From contig NZ_CP092832.1 in NCBI RefSeq assembly GCF_022532105.1, forward strand, positions 2,943,001-3,007,000: 64,000 bases of DNA. Direction: 5' to 3'. Below, in pieces: positions 1 through 8,038 of this stretch. This stretch comes from Flavobacterium sp. HJ-32-4 (GTDB taxonomy: Bacteria; Bacteroidota; Bacteroidia; Flavobacteriales; Flavobacteriaceae). The notes under the pieces are model-generated. The model had not been told where the DNA came from. It saw only the letters and a list, made by a program, of their open reading frames with translations, and made no database searches. Position numbers and translations under genes: made by a program. Each line of letters starts with the position of its first letter. Within the stretch, counting starts at the first letter, position 1.

Positions 1-30
1 ACCGCGACGCAAAAAGTGCTGATCCGCTAA
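1..30 (+). CDS. C-terminal end of a T9SS-sorted protein (partial)
   Basis: The window opens inside a reading frame that ends TATQKVLIR and then TAA. This matches the last residues of the next gene downstream (TTTQKVVIR). The motif is the terminal strand of the T9SS type A sorting domain, so an adjacent, probably paralogous secreted protein ends here. Nothing else of it is visible. Confidence 0.7.
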   Translation, partial: TATQKVLIR

Positions 31-126
31 AACGGATTAAGTACCCAAGGCAATCGAACTACAGCCATCCGGTAACAACGTCGCTGAGTTAGAAAAAAAT
101 GTACTTTAGTCGTAAACACAGTGGGC

Positions 127-1248
127 ATGAAAAAACACTTCTCCATCGCTCTTTTGGCTGCATTCGTTATTTGCAAGGCGCAGAATGTGACGCTATTCGC
201 AAATGAATGGTATTTGGATCATATGCAAATCGAAGGAATCGACTATCCGGCGCCGACGTCCGGACCCCTGGCGGACATCCAATTCAGCGTTCAATCGGGG
301 GATGGCCCCTCTTTTTATGCCTGGACCGTGGCGTGTAAGCAGCGGACGGGATATGTCTCTTTTCCGTCAGATAACCAGCTGACGTTTTCATCCAGTTGGG
401 GCTGGTATGGAATGGGCTGTAACTCGCCCGAGGATGCCGCGTTTGAAACGAGCTATACCTCTTTCTTTACGGTTCCGTCTACTACATTTGACTATGAAAT
501 CGTATCAGACGGACCTGAAAACTGGATGTTAGTCATGATAAATCCCGCAGGAAATAAGCTGTATTTTAAGTCCACAGCATTGCCGCCGGATATCTACATC
601 CTGCTTTCCAGCGACTGGAAACTTCATCACATCAACGCCAATGGGTCAGATGTATATCCAACACCCACTTTTCAAACGTATGGCGTTCATCTAGATTTTA
701 CGCAACGTCCCAGCGGTATGGAATTGGCCACCGGCGCATGCCAGCCTGGTATTGGCCAGTTGACATTCAATAATGACGCGTCGTTTCTCCTTGGTCCGGT
801 TGCCTGGTTGCAGCCCGGCTGCATGAACCCCACTGACAACGCATTCAACAACTTGTATGAATCGACCTATTATCCAATAGGACAATATTATTATACGCTC
901 ACGGATATTTCTCCTTTGTGTGGCTGCCCACAGGCGGTTTACGAATTGGCCGTTACTTCACCTACTGGGAATGTGGCCTACTACAACTCTCAATCACTGT
1001 CGACAATTGATTTCGTAAAACCGATTGTATCGATCTCCCCAAACCCTGCCACTGACTTTGTCGATCTTAACGTTCGCAACGCAACGAAGGCCTCCCTCTC
1101 GATCTGCGACCTGACGGGCCGCGTGATCCGTTCACAATCGGTTGAGGAAACCGAACACCTTGACGTCTCTGGCCTTTCCACCGGTGTTTACCTTTTCAAC
1201 GTAACGACGCCTTCTGGAACTACCACGCAAAAAGTAGTGATCCGCTGA
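127..1248 (+). CDS. Secreted two-domain protein with T9SS type A sorting domain
   Basis: The 373-aa protein starts at MKKHFS; an in-frame GTG six bases upstream is less likely, because the Met start gives a normal signal peptide (Lys-Lys, hydrophobic core, cut after CKAQ). The body holds two copies of a domain of about 135 residues. Each opens with W-x-L-x-H/D-x-I/M-x-x-x-G-x-D-Y-P-x-P and contains a conserved C-N/M-x-P-x-D-x-A-F stretch. The last ~75 residues (ISPNPATDFVDL, then LTGRV, and ending KVVIR) form a T9SS type A C-terminal domain, so the protein should be exported to the surface or medium. The function of the repeated domain is unknown. A paralogue ends just upstream. Confidence 0.85.
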   Translation: MKKHFSIALLAAFVICKAQNVTLFANEWYLDHMQIEGIDYPAPTSGPLADIQFSVQSGDGPSFYAWTVACKQRTGYVSFPSDNQLTFSSSWGWYGMGCNSPEDAAFETSYTSFFTVPSTTFDYEIVSDGPENWMLVMINPAGNKLYFKSTALPPDIYILLSSDWKLHHINANGSDVYPTPTFQTYGVHLDFTQRPSGMELATGACQPGIGQLTFNNDASFLLGPVAWLQPGCMNPTDNAFNNLYESTYYPIGQYYYTLTDISPLCGCPQAVYELAVTSPTGNVAYYNSQSLSTIDFVKPIVSISPNPATDFVDLNVRNATKASLSICDLTGRVIRSQSVEETEHLDVSGLSTGVYLFNVTTPSGTTTQKVVIR

Positions 1249-1277
1249 AACCGATTGCCGGATTGAAAGCGGCTTCG

Positions 1278-1285
1278 TATCTTTG
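1278..1285 (+). promoter_or_regulatory. Bacteroidota -7 promoter box (TATCTTTG)
   Basis: TATCTTTG matches TAnnTTTG and lies 14 bases before the ATG of the ACP phosphodiesterase gene. It implies a very short 5' leader for the acpH-ggt pair. Confidence 0.6.
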
Positions 1286-1299
1286 AGGAAACCGCCTCC

Positions 1300-1884
1300 A
1301 TGAATTTCCTCGCCCATATCTATCTTTCCGGCGATAATGAGTTGGTGCAGATCGGCAACCTGATGGCCGACGGCATCCGCGGGAAGCGGTACGACGAGTT
1401 CCCTCCCGACGTTCGGACAGGCATCCTGTTGCATCGTGAAATCGACACCTTCACCGACGCACATCCCATTTTCCGCGAAAGCACCAAACGCCTCCACAGC
1501 CAGTACCACCATTATGCCGGTGTGATCGTCGATGTGTTTTACGATCATTTCCTCGCACACAACTGGGCGTTGTATTCCACCCAACCGCTGGAGGATTTTG
1601 TGGCCCGATTCTATGATAACCTTGAGCGGCATTACGACCTGCTGACCGACCGCACCCGCGATATGATGCCGCCCATGATCCGGCACAATTGGCTGCTGTC
1701 GTACCGCGATGTCGACGGGATCGCCCGCATCATGACACAAATGGACCATCGAACCGGAAACGTATCGGGCATGCGGGACTGCGTGGGGGAATTGCTGGAA
1801 TATTACGAGGAATTTGGCGCGGAATTCCGGGTTTTCTTCGAAGAACTCCGTACCTTCTGTCGCCAAAAATTACCCCTGTTATGA
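1300..1884 (+). CDS. acpH: Acyl carrier protein phosphodiesterase family protein
   Basis: The 194-aa length is that of E. coli AcpH (193 aa). The sequence shows the family's N-terminal MNFLAHIYLSG, then GNLMADGIRG, a HREIDTFTDAHP stretch rich in His and Asp (metal ligands of this HD-like phosphohydrolase fold), and VDVFYDHFLA. Characterised members remove the 4'-phosphopantetheine arm from holo-ACP in the cytoplasm. Its TGA overlaps the ATG of the gamma-glutamyltransferase gene (ATGA), so the two are probably co-translated, though no functional link is obvious. Bacteroidota members are not well tested biochemically. Confidence 0.85.
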   Translation: MNFLAHIYLSGDNELVQIGNLMADGIRGKRYDEFPPDVRTGILLHREIDTFTDAHPIFRESTKRLHSQYHHYAGVIVDVFYDHFLAHNWALYSTQPLEDFVARFYDNLERHYDLLTDRTRDMMPPMIRHNWLLSYRDVDGIARIMTQMDHRTGNVSGMRDCVGELLEYYEEFGAEFRVFFEELRTFCRQKLPLL

Positions 1885-3548
1885 GGCGTGTCGTTGTCGC
1901 TCTTTTACTGACCACACTGTCTGTCTACGGTCAAACCGGACTCGTGAAACCACATGCCATGGTCGTGTCGGCCCGCAAAGAAGCCTCGGAAATCGGCGCA
2001 GCCGTCATGCGAAAGGGGGGCAATGCCTTCGATGCCATGGTCGCAACCGAACTGGCCCTGGCCGTGGCGTATCCGTATGCCGGCAACCTGGGCGGCGGTG
2101 GATTCCTGGTCTTCCGAAAAGCGAATGGCGAGACAGGTGCCCTTGACTACCGCGAGAAAGCCCCGATGGCCGCCCAACGGGATATGTACCTCGACGCCAG
2201 TGGCAACGTTATTCCGGGCAAGAGCACGGAAGGCGCGTTGGCGGTAGGCGTTCCGGGTACGATCGCCGGTATTTTCGCCGTACACGAGCGGTTCGGGAAG
2301 TTGCCCCTGCGCGACCTTTTCGAACCCGTTATCGCGTTGGCGGAAAAAGGCGTAATCATTACTGAAAACCAGGAAAAACAACTTGTCACCCACCAGAACG
2401 CCATCGTACGCGCGAGCGGACCGGATTGTTATATGGCACAGAATTACATCGCCGGGGATACGTTGAAATATCCGGCGTTGGCAGCTACGCTGAGACGCAT
2501 CCTCCAAAACGGCCGTGACGAATTCTATAAAAAGGAAACGGCACAGAAAATGGTGGCGTTCCTCCAGTCAAAGGGCGGTATTGTCACATTGGAAGACCTG
2601 GCCGCGTATGAGGCAAAATGGCGGACGCCGGTGGTGTTCACCTATAAGAATGTCAAAGTTATTTCGATGTCGCCGCCGTCAAGCGGAGGCATTACGCTGG
2701 CGCAGATACTGAAGATGCTGGAACCGTATCCGTTGGAAAAATACCTTCCGAACAGCCCGGAGGCCATGGCCCTAATCACGGAAGCCGAACGACGCGCCTA
2801 TGCCGATCGCAACCACTTTCTGGGTGATCCTGATTTTGTCACGATTCCGCAGACCGAACTGCTCGATCCGAAATACCTGAAAAACCGTATGAAGTCGTTC
2901 GACCCGCAGCGCGCTACGCCTTCTGCTGAAGTGGCACACGGCGCAATCACGATTTCCGAAAGCAATGAAACTACCCATTACTCGATTGTCGACGCCGAAG
3001 GCAATGCCGTGGCGGTGACCACGACGCTCAACGGGGCGTTCGGCAGTAAACTGTACAGCGACGAACTCGGCTTTTTCTTAAACAATGAAATGGACGATTT
3101 CAGTTCAAAACCCGGTGTGCCGAATTCTTACGGATTGGTGGGCGCGGAAGCCAATGCCATTGCGCCGGGTAAGCGCATGCTGAGTTCGATGACTCCGACC
3201 ATTGTGGAGCGAAAGGGCAAACTGCTGATGGTATTGGGAACGCCGGGCGGCTCTACCATTATCACCTCTGTGCTACAGGTACTGCTGGATGTGTGCGTCT
3301 GGGGGATGAACATGCAACAGGCCGTCAACCAGCCCCGCTTCCACCACCAATGGCTGCCGGATGAAATCATGGTCGAACCGGGTAAATTCCAACGTGAAAC
3401 CCTTGACGCCCTGACAGCGAAAGGCTATAAAATCAATGAGAAGAGTGCGCCGGTTATCGGCAAGGTTGATGCCATTCTGGTGCAACCTGACGGACAACTG
3501 GAAGCCGGTGCCGATCGTAGGGGGGATGACGCGGCGGCGGGGTTTTGA
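1881..3548 (+). CDS. ggt: Gamma-glutamyltransferase
   Basis: The start is the ATG overlapping the acpH stop; a longer frame upstream lacks a signal peptide. The 555-aa precursor begins with a signal peptide cut after VYGQ. The family landmark NETTHYS is present; its first Thr (residue 364) would be the nucleophile freed by autoproteolysis into large and small subunits, followed by DAEGNAVAVTTTLNGAFGS. The small-subunit SSMTPTIV and GTPGGS motifs are also present. The enzyme cleaves gamma-glutamyl bonds of glutathione in the periplasm. The last residues (ADRRGDDAAAGF) retain the usual C-terminal D-x-R-x-D-G/D-A. Confidence 0.95.
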   Translation: MRRVVVALLLTTLSVYGQTGLVKPHAMVVSARKEASEIGAAVMRKGGNAFDAMVATELALAVAYPYAGNLGGGGFLVFRKANGETGALDYREKAPMAAQRDMYLDASGNVIPGKSTEGALAVGVPGTIAGIFAVHERFGKLPLRDLFEPVIALAEKGVIITENQEKQLVTHQNAIVRASGPDCYMAQNYIAGDTLKYPALAATLRRILQNGRDEFYKKETAQKMVAFLQSKGGIVTLEDLAAYEAKWRTPVVFTYKNVKVISMSPPSSGGITLAQILKMLEPYPLEKYLPNSPEAMALITEAERRAYADRNHFLGDPDFVTIPQTELLDPKYLKNRMKSFDPQRATPSAEVAHGAITISESNETTHYSIVDAEGNAVAVTTTLNGAFGSKLYSDELGFFLNNEMDDFSSKPGVPNSYGLVGAEANAIAPGKRMLSSMTPTIVERKGKLLMVLGTPGGSTIITSVLQVLLDVCVWGMNMQQAVNQPRFHHQWLPDEIMVEPGKFQRETLDALTAKGYKINEKSAPVIGKVDAILVQPDGQLEAGADRRGDDAAAGF

Positions 3549-3560
3549 AGGAGGGTTGGG

Positions 3561-3679
3561 AGTTCATGGTTCATAGTTGAGGGTTCTTGGTTCTTGGTTC
3601 TTGGTTCTTGGTTCTTGGTTCTTGGTTCTTGGCTCATCGTTCATTGTTCATTGTTCATCGTTCATTGTTAACTGTTAAT
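3561..3679. repeat. Intergenic heptamer repeat tracts (TTCTTGG and TTCATTG)
   Basis: About seven exact tandem copies of TTCTTGG lie at 3583-3632. They are followed by degenerate TTCATTG/TTCATCG units, and TTCATGG/TTCATAG units precede them. The tract fills the gap between ggt and the CLC channel gene. It is one of many such tracts in the window. Confidence 0.9.
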
Positions 3680-3691
3680 TGAAAAAAATCT

Positions 3692-5476
3692 GTGTTACGA
3701 AAGTTGCTTCATCAATTTGAATTCTTCATCGTCTGGGCCAAATTAAGGTTCACGCCGAAGCAGTTCATTTTTCTGTCGAGCGTGTTGGTCGGTCTGTCGG
3801 CGGCACTGGCTGTGATGGTGCTGAAGACGTTTGCCCACGGGGTTTTTTCCTTTGCTACGTATATCAACGGCATCCTGAAGTTGAGTTTCATCAATAGTAT
3901 CCTGCCTGTGGTGGGCATCCTGCTCACGGTTTGGGTGGTGCGTAAAGTGCTGAACGGTTCCATTGAAAAAGGTACGTCGCAGATCTTGTATGCCGTCGCC
4001 AAAAAAGCGGGAATCATCCCGAAGAAACAAATGTATGCGCAGATCGTGACCAGTTCCCTCACGGTGGGACTGGGTGGTTCGGCCGGACTTGAGAGCCCTA
4101 TCGTGATTACCGGAGCGGCCTTCGGTTCGAACTATGCGCAGCAGTACAAACTCAACTACAAAGACCGCACGATCCTGATTGGTTGTGGCGTGGCGGCGGG
4201 AATTGCGGCGGCCTTCAACGCGCCGATCGCCGGGGTGTTGTTTGCAGTGGAAGTGCTGCTGGTCGATGTCAGTATCGCGGCCTTCACCCCTATCATGATT
4301 GCCGCTGCCACCGGTGCGCTGGTTTCGCAGTTGGTGCTGGACGAAACCATACTGTTGTCGTTTCGGCAACGGCAGGAATTTGATTACCACAACATTCCCT
4401 TTTATGTCGTGCTAGGCTTGCTAACCGGGTTCATTTCTGTGTATTACATGCGGAATTTCACCCGCGTCGAACACTTCTTCAGCAAGTTGAAAGGCAATCC
4501 GTATCGGAAGGCTTTATTGGGTTCGTCGTTGTTGGCCGCGATTATTTTCCTCTTTCCTACCCTGTTTGGGGAAGGCTATGAAAGCATCAAGGTGCTGTCG
4601 GATACCGACCCCGGACAATTGCTTGAGAACACGCTTTTCTCCGACTTCCGTGACAACCGGTGGGTGCTGTTGGTGTTTGTGGGGCTGACCGTATTAATGA
4701 AAGCCTTTGCCACGGGACTCACACTGGGCTCGGGCGGAAATGGTGGTAACTTTGCCCCTTCGCTTTTCCTGGGTTCGTATAGCGGTTTCTTTTTCGCGAG
4801 CCTGCTCAATATGACCGGATTGGTCAAGGTACCGGTCAGTAACTTTACGATGGTCGGTATGGCGGGCATTTTGTCGGGACTCTTCCATGCCCCGCTGACG
4901 GCCATCTTCCTTATTGCCGAAATCACGGGTGGCTATAGCCTGATGATTCCTCTGATGATTGTATCGTCAATCAGCCTGGCGGTTTCCAAACGCTTCGAAC
5001 GGCATTCGATGGACATCAAGCATTTGGTCAAGAAAGGCCAGGCATTTACGAGCAATAAAGACCGTAATGTACTTACGACACTCGATGTGGCACAGATCGT
5101 ACATACCGATTACCTGACGCTGTCGCCCGCCGACAATCTGGAAAAACTGGTCGACCTGATCTCGCATACCGACCAGGTCGTGTTTGCCGTCATAGATGGG
5201 GAACGAAATCTTCTCGGCATGATCTATTTCAACGACATCCGCGAGATTATCTTCAGTAATTTCAAGGTAAAGTATACCTCGATTGAGGAAGTGATGCGAC
5301 CGTCTCCCGAGATCGTATCGCCTGATGACAGCATGGAAACGGTGATGAACCGGTTTGAAAGCGGAAAAATCGCCTACCTTCCCGTCGTCAGGGAGGGTAA
5401 ATATGTGGGCATCATCGCCAAATACGAGGCGTTGGAGGCGTATCGGGCGAAATTGAAATCGATGACGATTGATTAA
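3692..5476 (+). CDS. CLC-type chloride channel or chloride/proton antiporter with CBS domains
   Basis: The 594-aa protein starts at GTG (LRKLLHQFEF); no ATG fits. An N-terminal cytoplasmic helix is followed by about ten hydrophobic segments. CLC anion-pathway motifs are recognisable: GLGGSAGLESP (the Glu sits at the gating-glutamate position), AAFNAPIAGVLFAVE, and GSGGNGGNFAPSLFLG. From about residue 450 to the end lie two CBS domains (TDYLTLSPADNLEKLV and MRPSPEIVSPDDSMETVM), which usually bind nucleotides and regulate transport. Whether it is a channel or an antiporter cannot be told from sequence here. Its stop codon overlaps by four bases the stop of the convergent endonuclease gene. Confidence 0.9.
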   Translation: MLRKLLHQFEFFIVWAKLRFTPKQFIFLSSVLVGLSAALAVMVLKTFAHGVFSFATYINGILKLSFINSILPVVGILLTVWVVRKVLNGSIEKGTSQILYAVAKKAGIIPKKQMYAQIVTSSLTVGLGGSAGLESPIVITGAAFGSNYAQQYKLNYKDRTILIGCGVAAGIAAAFNAPIAGVLFAVEVLLVDVSIAAFTPIMIAAATGALVSQLVLDETILLSFRQRQEFDYHNIPFYVVLGLLTGFISVYYMRNFTRVEHFFSKLKGNPYRKALLGSSLLAAIIFLFPTLFGEGYESIKVLSDTDPGQLLENTLFSDFRDNRWVLLVFVGLTVLMKAFATGLTLGSGGNGGNFAPSLFLGSYSGFFFASLLNMTGLVKVPVSNFTMVGMAGILSGLFHAPLTAIFLIAEITGGYSLMIPLMIVSSISLAVSKRFERHSMDIKHLVKKGQAFTSNKDRNVLTTLDVAQIVHTDYLTLSPADNLEKLVDLISHTDQVVFAVIDGERNLLGMIYFNDIREIIFSNFKVKYTSIEEVMRPSPEIVSPDDSMETVMNRFESGKIAYLPVVREGKYVGIIAKYEALEAYRAKLKSMTID

Positions 5477-7434
5477 CGGACGACGAGTTTTTTCGTAACC
5501 GTACCTCCGTCCGACGCGATGGTAGCCAGATAGATACCCGAAGGCAACGTCAAGGCTACCGGACGATCGCCCACAAACGTCGTCTCCATCACCTTTACGC
5601 CCGTCATCGAATACACCGCAACCGTACCGGATGCTACGCCAGAAATCGTGACGGATTCCCGGGCCGGGTTGGGACGTACGACAACACTAACTGTTTCGGT
5701 GTCGGGAAGTGCCAGGCTATTGTTCCATACCTGCCCGAAATTGCTGCCAAAGACATAACTCGCCAGTGCCGGCATATCCACAAAAGGATTCCGGTTGTTC
5801 TGCCAGGTATAGACCACATTGTTGTGGTGCATTTCGAAGTCGTCGGCGGGGTCGGATGTATTCCAGGCCAAAAGTGTCGCCAAATCACCAATGGATCCCA
5901 CGGTGGAATCCGGTAAATTGCCATTCGAAAGGCTCAATGCGTTGTAACGGCAGGCCATGTAAAACAAGGCTCGGGCTACGTCTCCGTGCCAGCTTCCCAG
6001 TGTTCCGGTCGGGCCGTTGTAATCGTTAAGTCCATAATCGCGGTTGTTACGCGAACTGTTTTCCGGACCGTCTTCTGCCCGGATGTGATGCGCGTCGCCA
6101 TGGCCGGCATCGATATCATCGGCATTGGTGGTCGCCCAGTTGTCGATGCCATCCGCCACTGAATTCGTGCCATCGCTGAAGCCGCCACGCGACTGAGGGA
6201 AGATGTGTTCGCGGTTCCAGGAGCCGGTATTGCTGGCCGTACTCTGGAATTTGTATTTGGCGCGTGGTTGTTCAACATACATCAGCCACACCTGGTTGCT
6301 GTTCAGCGGGTTCTGGTCGGCTTCCTTCAGGATGTCGGTCACATCGCCATAATTCTGCGCATGCACCGTGGCCGGATTGGCAATGATATCCTGGATAGCC
6401 TGTTTAAGCTGGGCACCACTTTTACCGTTGAGGGAGTTATAATAACCCGCGGGTGCCGTTGAGGCCACGAGTCCGTATGTCGGATTCACGGGCGTGCCCC
6501 AGGCAGCAACTGTGTAGTCGTTGTCGATGACCCAAAGACTGAGGTTGGTATTCAACCGCACGTAGCCGACCGGAAGCGGCGCGACATTAATCAGTAATTG
6601 CTCATCCCCTTCATTCAGCGTATCATCCGTCAGGATAATATTCGTCGAAGCCGTGGTAAGTCCGGATGGGATCGTAACCGTCGTAAGTCCGGTAAAATCA
6701 GCCGTCGTAAACGTCCCATTCGCCAGTCCAAAATTGATCGTCACGTTTGAGGCTACCGGTGATTGGGCTGTAAAGGTAACGACCATTGTCTGTCCTTCTC
6801 CTAGTTCGGTTGCCGTAGTCGACACCGTAATGCCATTGAACAGCACGCCGGTTCCGTCATTGTTCGCGCCGGGTGTCGGGGCTTTCACTTCATAGGTGCC
6901 GTCGGTTTTGCGTTGTATGGACTGGGTGGTCGGGCTGTTGTTCGCATTCTCGTCGTATTGCACGTTGATGCCCAAAGCCGTCATGAGCGTAGTGGCATCG
7001 GGATCGTTCGTCTCGTAAATCAACCCTGATATAAGGTTGTTGGATGTGGCGGCCGATCCATATGGAAAATTAGATGGGTTGCCGAGGTAAATCCCGATGG
7101 CATCGGCGCCGTTCTGCATCAGGCTATCATAGGGAAAATACTGCTGGGGAACCGGCGATGTGGCTGAGCATCCGATGACGATGAGTCCGTTTACGTCGGT
7201 TACGAGCCCATCCAAATCCATCGTATAATATACATCAGAACTACCGCCCGACCCGCCGTTCATCAGCACGAGTACGTAGCCGTCAAGTGGAAAATTGGGC
7301 GTGGCCGACTTCAATTCGACGAATTCTGCGGTGTCGGTACCGGGCGTGTCGGTGTCAAGCTCGTTGATGACGACTTGGGAAAAAACGGAAGAGACGGAGA
7401 AAACCCCGAAAATAAGCAGTAAAATGCGCTTCAT
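5473..7434 (-). CDS. Secreted endonuclease I family nuclease with lamin-tail and Calx-beta-like domains and T9SS sorting domain
   Basis: The true start is MKRILLLIFG (653 aa), which gives a signal peptide cut after VFSQ; the frame extends upstream without one. Domain order: a lamin-tail-like domain (VVINELDTDTPGTD, residues ~22-150), a Calx-beta-like domain (TELGEGQTMVVTFTA, LNEGDEQ; ~210-300), and an endonuclease I domain (~330-560) with WNREHIFPQS and DAHHIRAEDGPENSSRNN, which carry the His/Asn catalytic and metal-binding residues of PF04231-type nucleases. The C-terminus is a T9SS type A domain ending KKLVVR. It probably degrades extracellular nucleic acid for nutrients or in biofilms. Its stop overlaps that of the convergent CLC gene. 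Confidence 0.9.
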   Translation of the reverse strand: MKRILLLIFGVFSVSSVFSQVVINELDTDTPGTDTAEFVELKSATPNFPLDGYVLVLMNGGSGGSSDVYYTMDLDGLVTDVNGLIVIGCSATSPVPQQYFPYDSLMQNGADAIGIYLGNPSNFPYGSAATSNNLISGLIYETNDPDATTLMTALGINVQYDENANNSPTTQSIQRKTDGTYEVKAPTPGANNDGTGVLFNGITVSTTATELGEGQTMVVTFTAQSPVASNVTINFGLANGTFTTADFTGLTTVTIPSGLTTASTNIILTDDTLNEGDEQLLINVAPLPVGYVRLNTNLSLWVIDNDYTVAAWGTPVNPTYGLVASTAPAGYYNSLNGKSGAQLKQAIQDIIANPATVHAQNYGDVTDILKEADQNPLNSNQVWLMYVEQPRAKYKFQSTASNTGSWNREHIFPQSRGGFSDGTNSVADGIDNWATTNADDIDAGHGDAHHIRAEDGPENSSRNNRDYGLNDYNGPTGTLGSWHGDVARALFYMACRYNALSLSNGNLPDSTVGSIGDLATLLAWNTSDPADDFEMHHNNVVYTWQNNRNPFVDMPALASYVFGSNFGQVWNNSLALPDTETVSVVVRPNPARESVTISGVASGTVAVYSMTGVKVMETTFVGDRPVALTLPSGIYLATIASDGGTVTKKLVVR

Positions 7435-7526
7435 GCCAGAATGATTACCCGGCAAAGGTACACCTTCAATCGAAGTAGTTGAAAATTTAACTTTCGAAGT
7501 CGTCTTTGTTATGTTCTTGTATGCCT

Positions 7527-7534
7527 TACTTTTG
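7527..7534 (+). promoter_or_regulatory. -7 promoter box (TACTTTTG)
   Basis: TACTTTTG lies 16 bases before the start of the J/KTSC-domain gene and matches TAnnTTTG. Confidence 0.6.
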
Positions 7535-7550
7535 CGCGAAATTAAAACGC

Positions 7551-7991
7551 ATGAAAAAGATCGGTGAATACCGCAGGCTATTGGGCGTCGACGCAACCGT
7601 GACGTTGGCCGAACTGAAGAAAATCTACCGCGACGAGATGAAAGCCTGTCATCCTGACCGTTTTCAGCATGACGAAACCGAGAAAGAGGCGGCCGAATTG
7701 CGCAGCCGCGAGGTCATCGAAGCCTACCATTTCCTGGTGTCGATCAACCCGGCTACGCTGGAAGCCGAAAAGCCGGAGTTTGAGGCGACGGTTACCAACC
7801 AAACCATCATCGACTATAAATACGAGAACGTGCGATTGGAAATCACCTTCGATAATGGCATTACGTATGAGTACATAAGCGTACCAAAGGCGACGTATAT
7901 CAAGATGATCAACGCCGATTCGCCCGCGCGGTTCGCGAAACGACACATCCTTCGTAACTTCCCGTACCGTAAAGTCAGCAACGCGTCGTAA
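7551..7991 (+). CDS. J-domain protein with C-terminal KTSC domain
   Basis: The start is MKKIGEYRRLLGV (146 aa), placed after the -7 box; the longer frame reads through the promoter. Residues ~3-65 form a DnaJ-like J domain with the HPD tripeptide (KACHPDRFQHD), which stimulates Hsp70 ATPase. Residues ~85-145 form a KTSC domain (ITYEYISVPKATYIKMINADSPARF and a final FPYRK). This combination recurs in Bacteroidota but its role is not established. It probably acts as an Hsp70 co-chaperone in the cytoplasm. Confidence 0.85.
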   Translation: MKKIGEYRRLLGVDATVTLAELKKIYRDEMKACHPDRFQHDETEKEAAELRSREVIEAYHFLVSINPATLEAEKPEFEATVTNQTIIDYKYENVRLEITFDNGITYEYISVPKATYIKMINADSPARFAKRHILRNFPYRKVSNAS

Positions 7992-8015
7992 GCCGGCTAT
8001 TCGCTTTTTTCTGCC

Positions 8016-8023
8016 TAACTTTG
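8016..8023 (+). promoter_or_regulatory. -7 promoter box (TAACTTTG)
   Basis: TAACTTTG lies 15 bases before the MBL-rhodanese gene. Confidence 0.55.
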
Positions 8024-8038
8024 CGGAAACCCTAGACG

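Noticed and set aside
1132..1866. 244-codon minus-strand frame
   Set aside because: Antisense shadow of the T9SS protein end and acpH, whose plus-strand motifs are clear.
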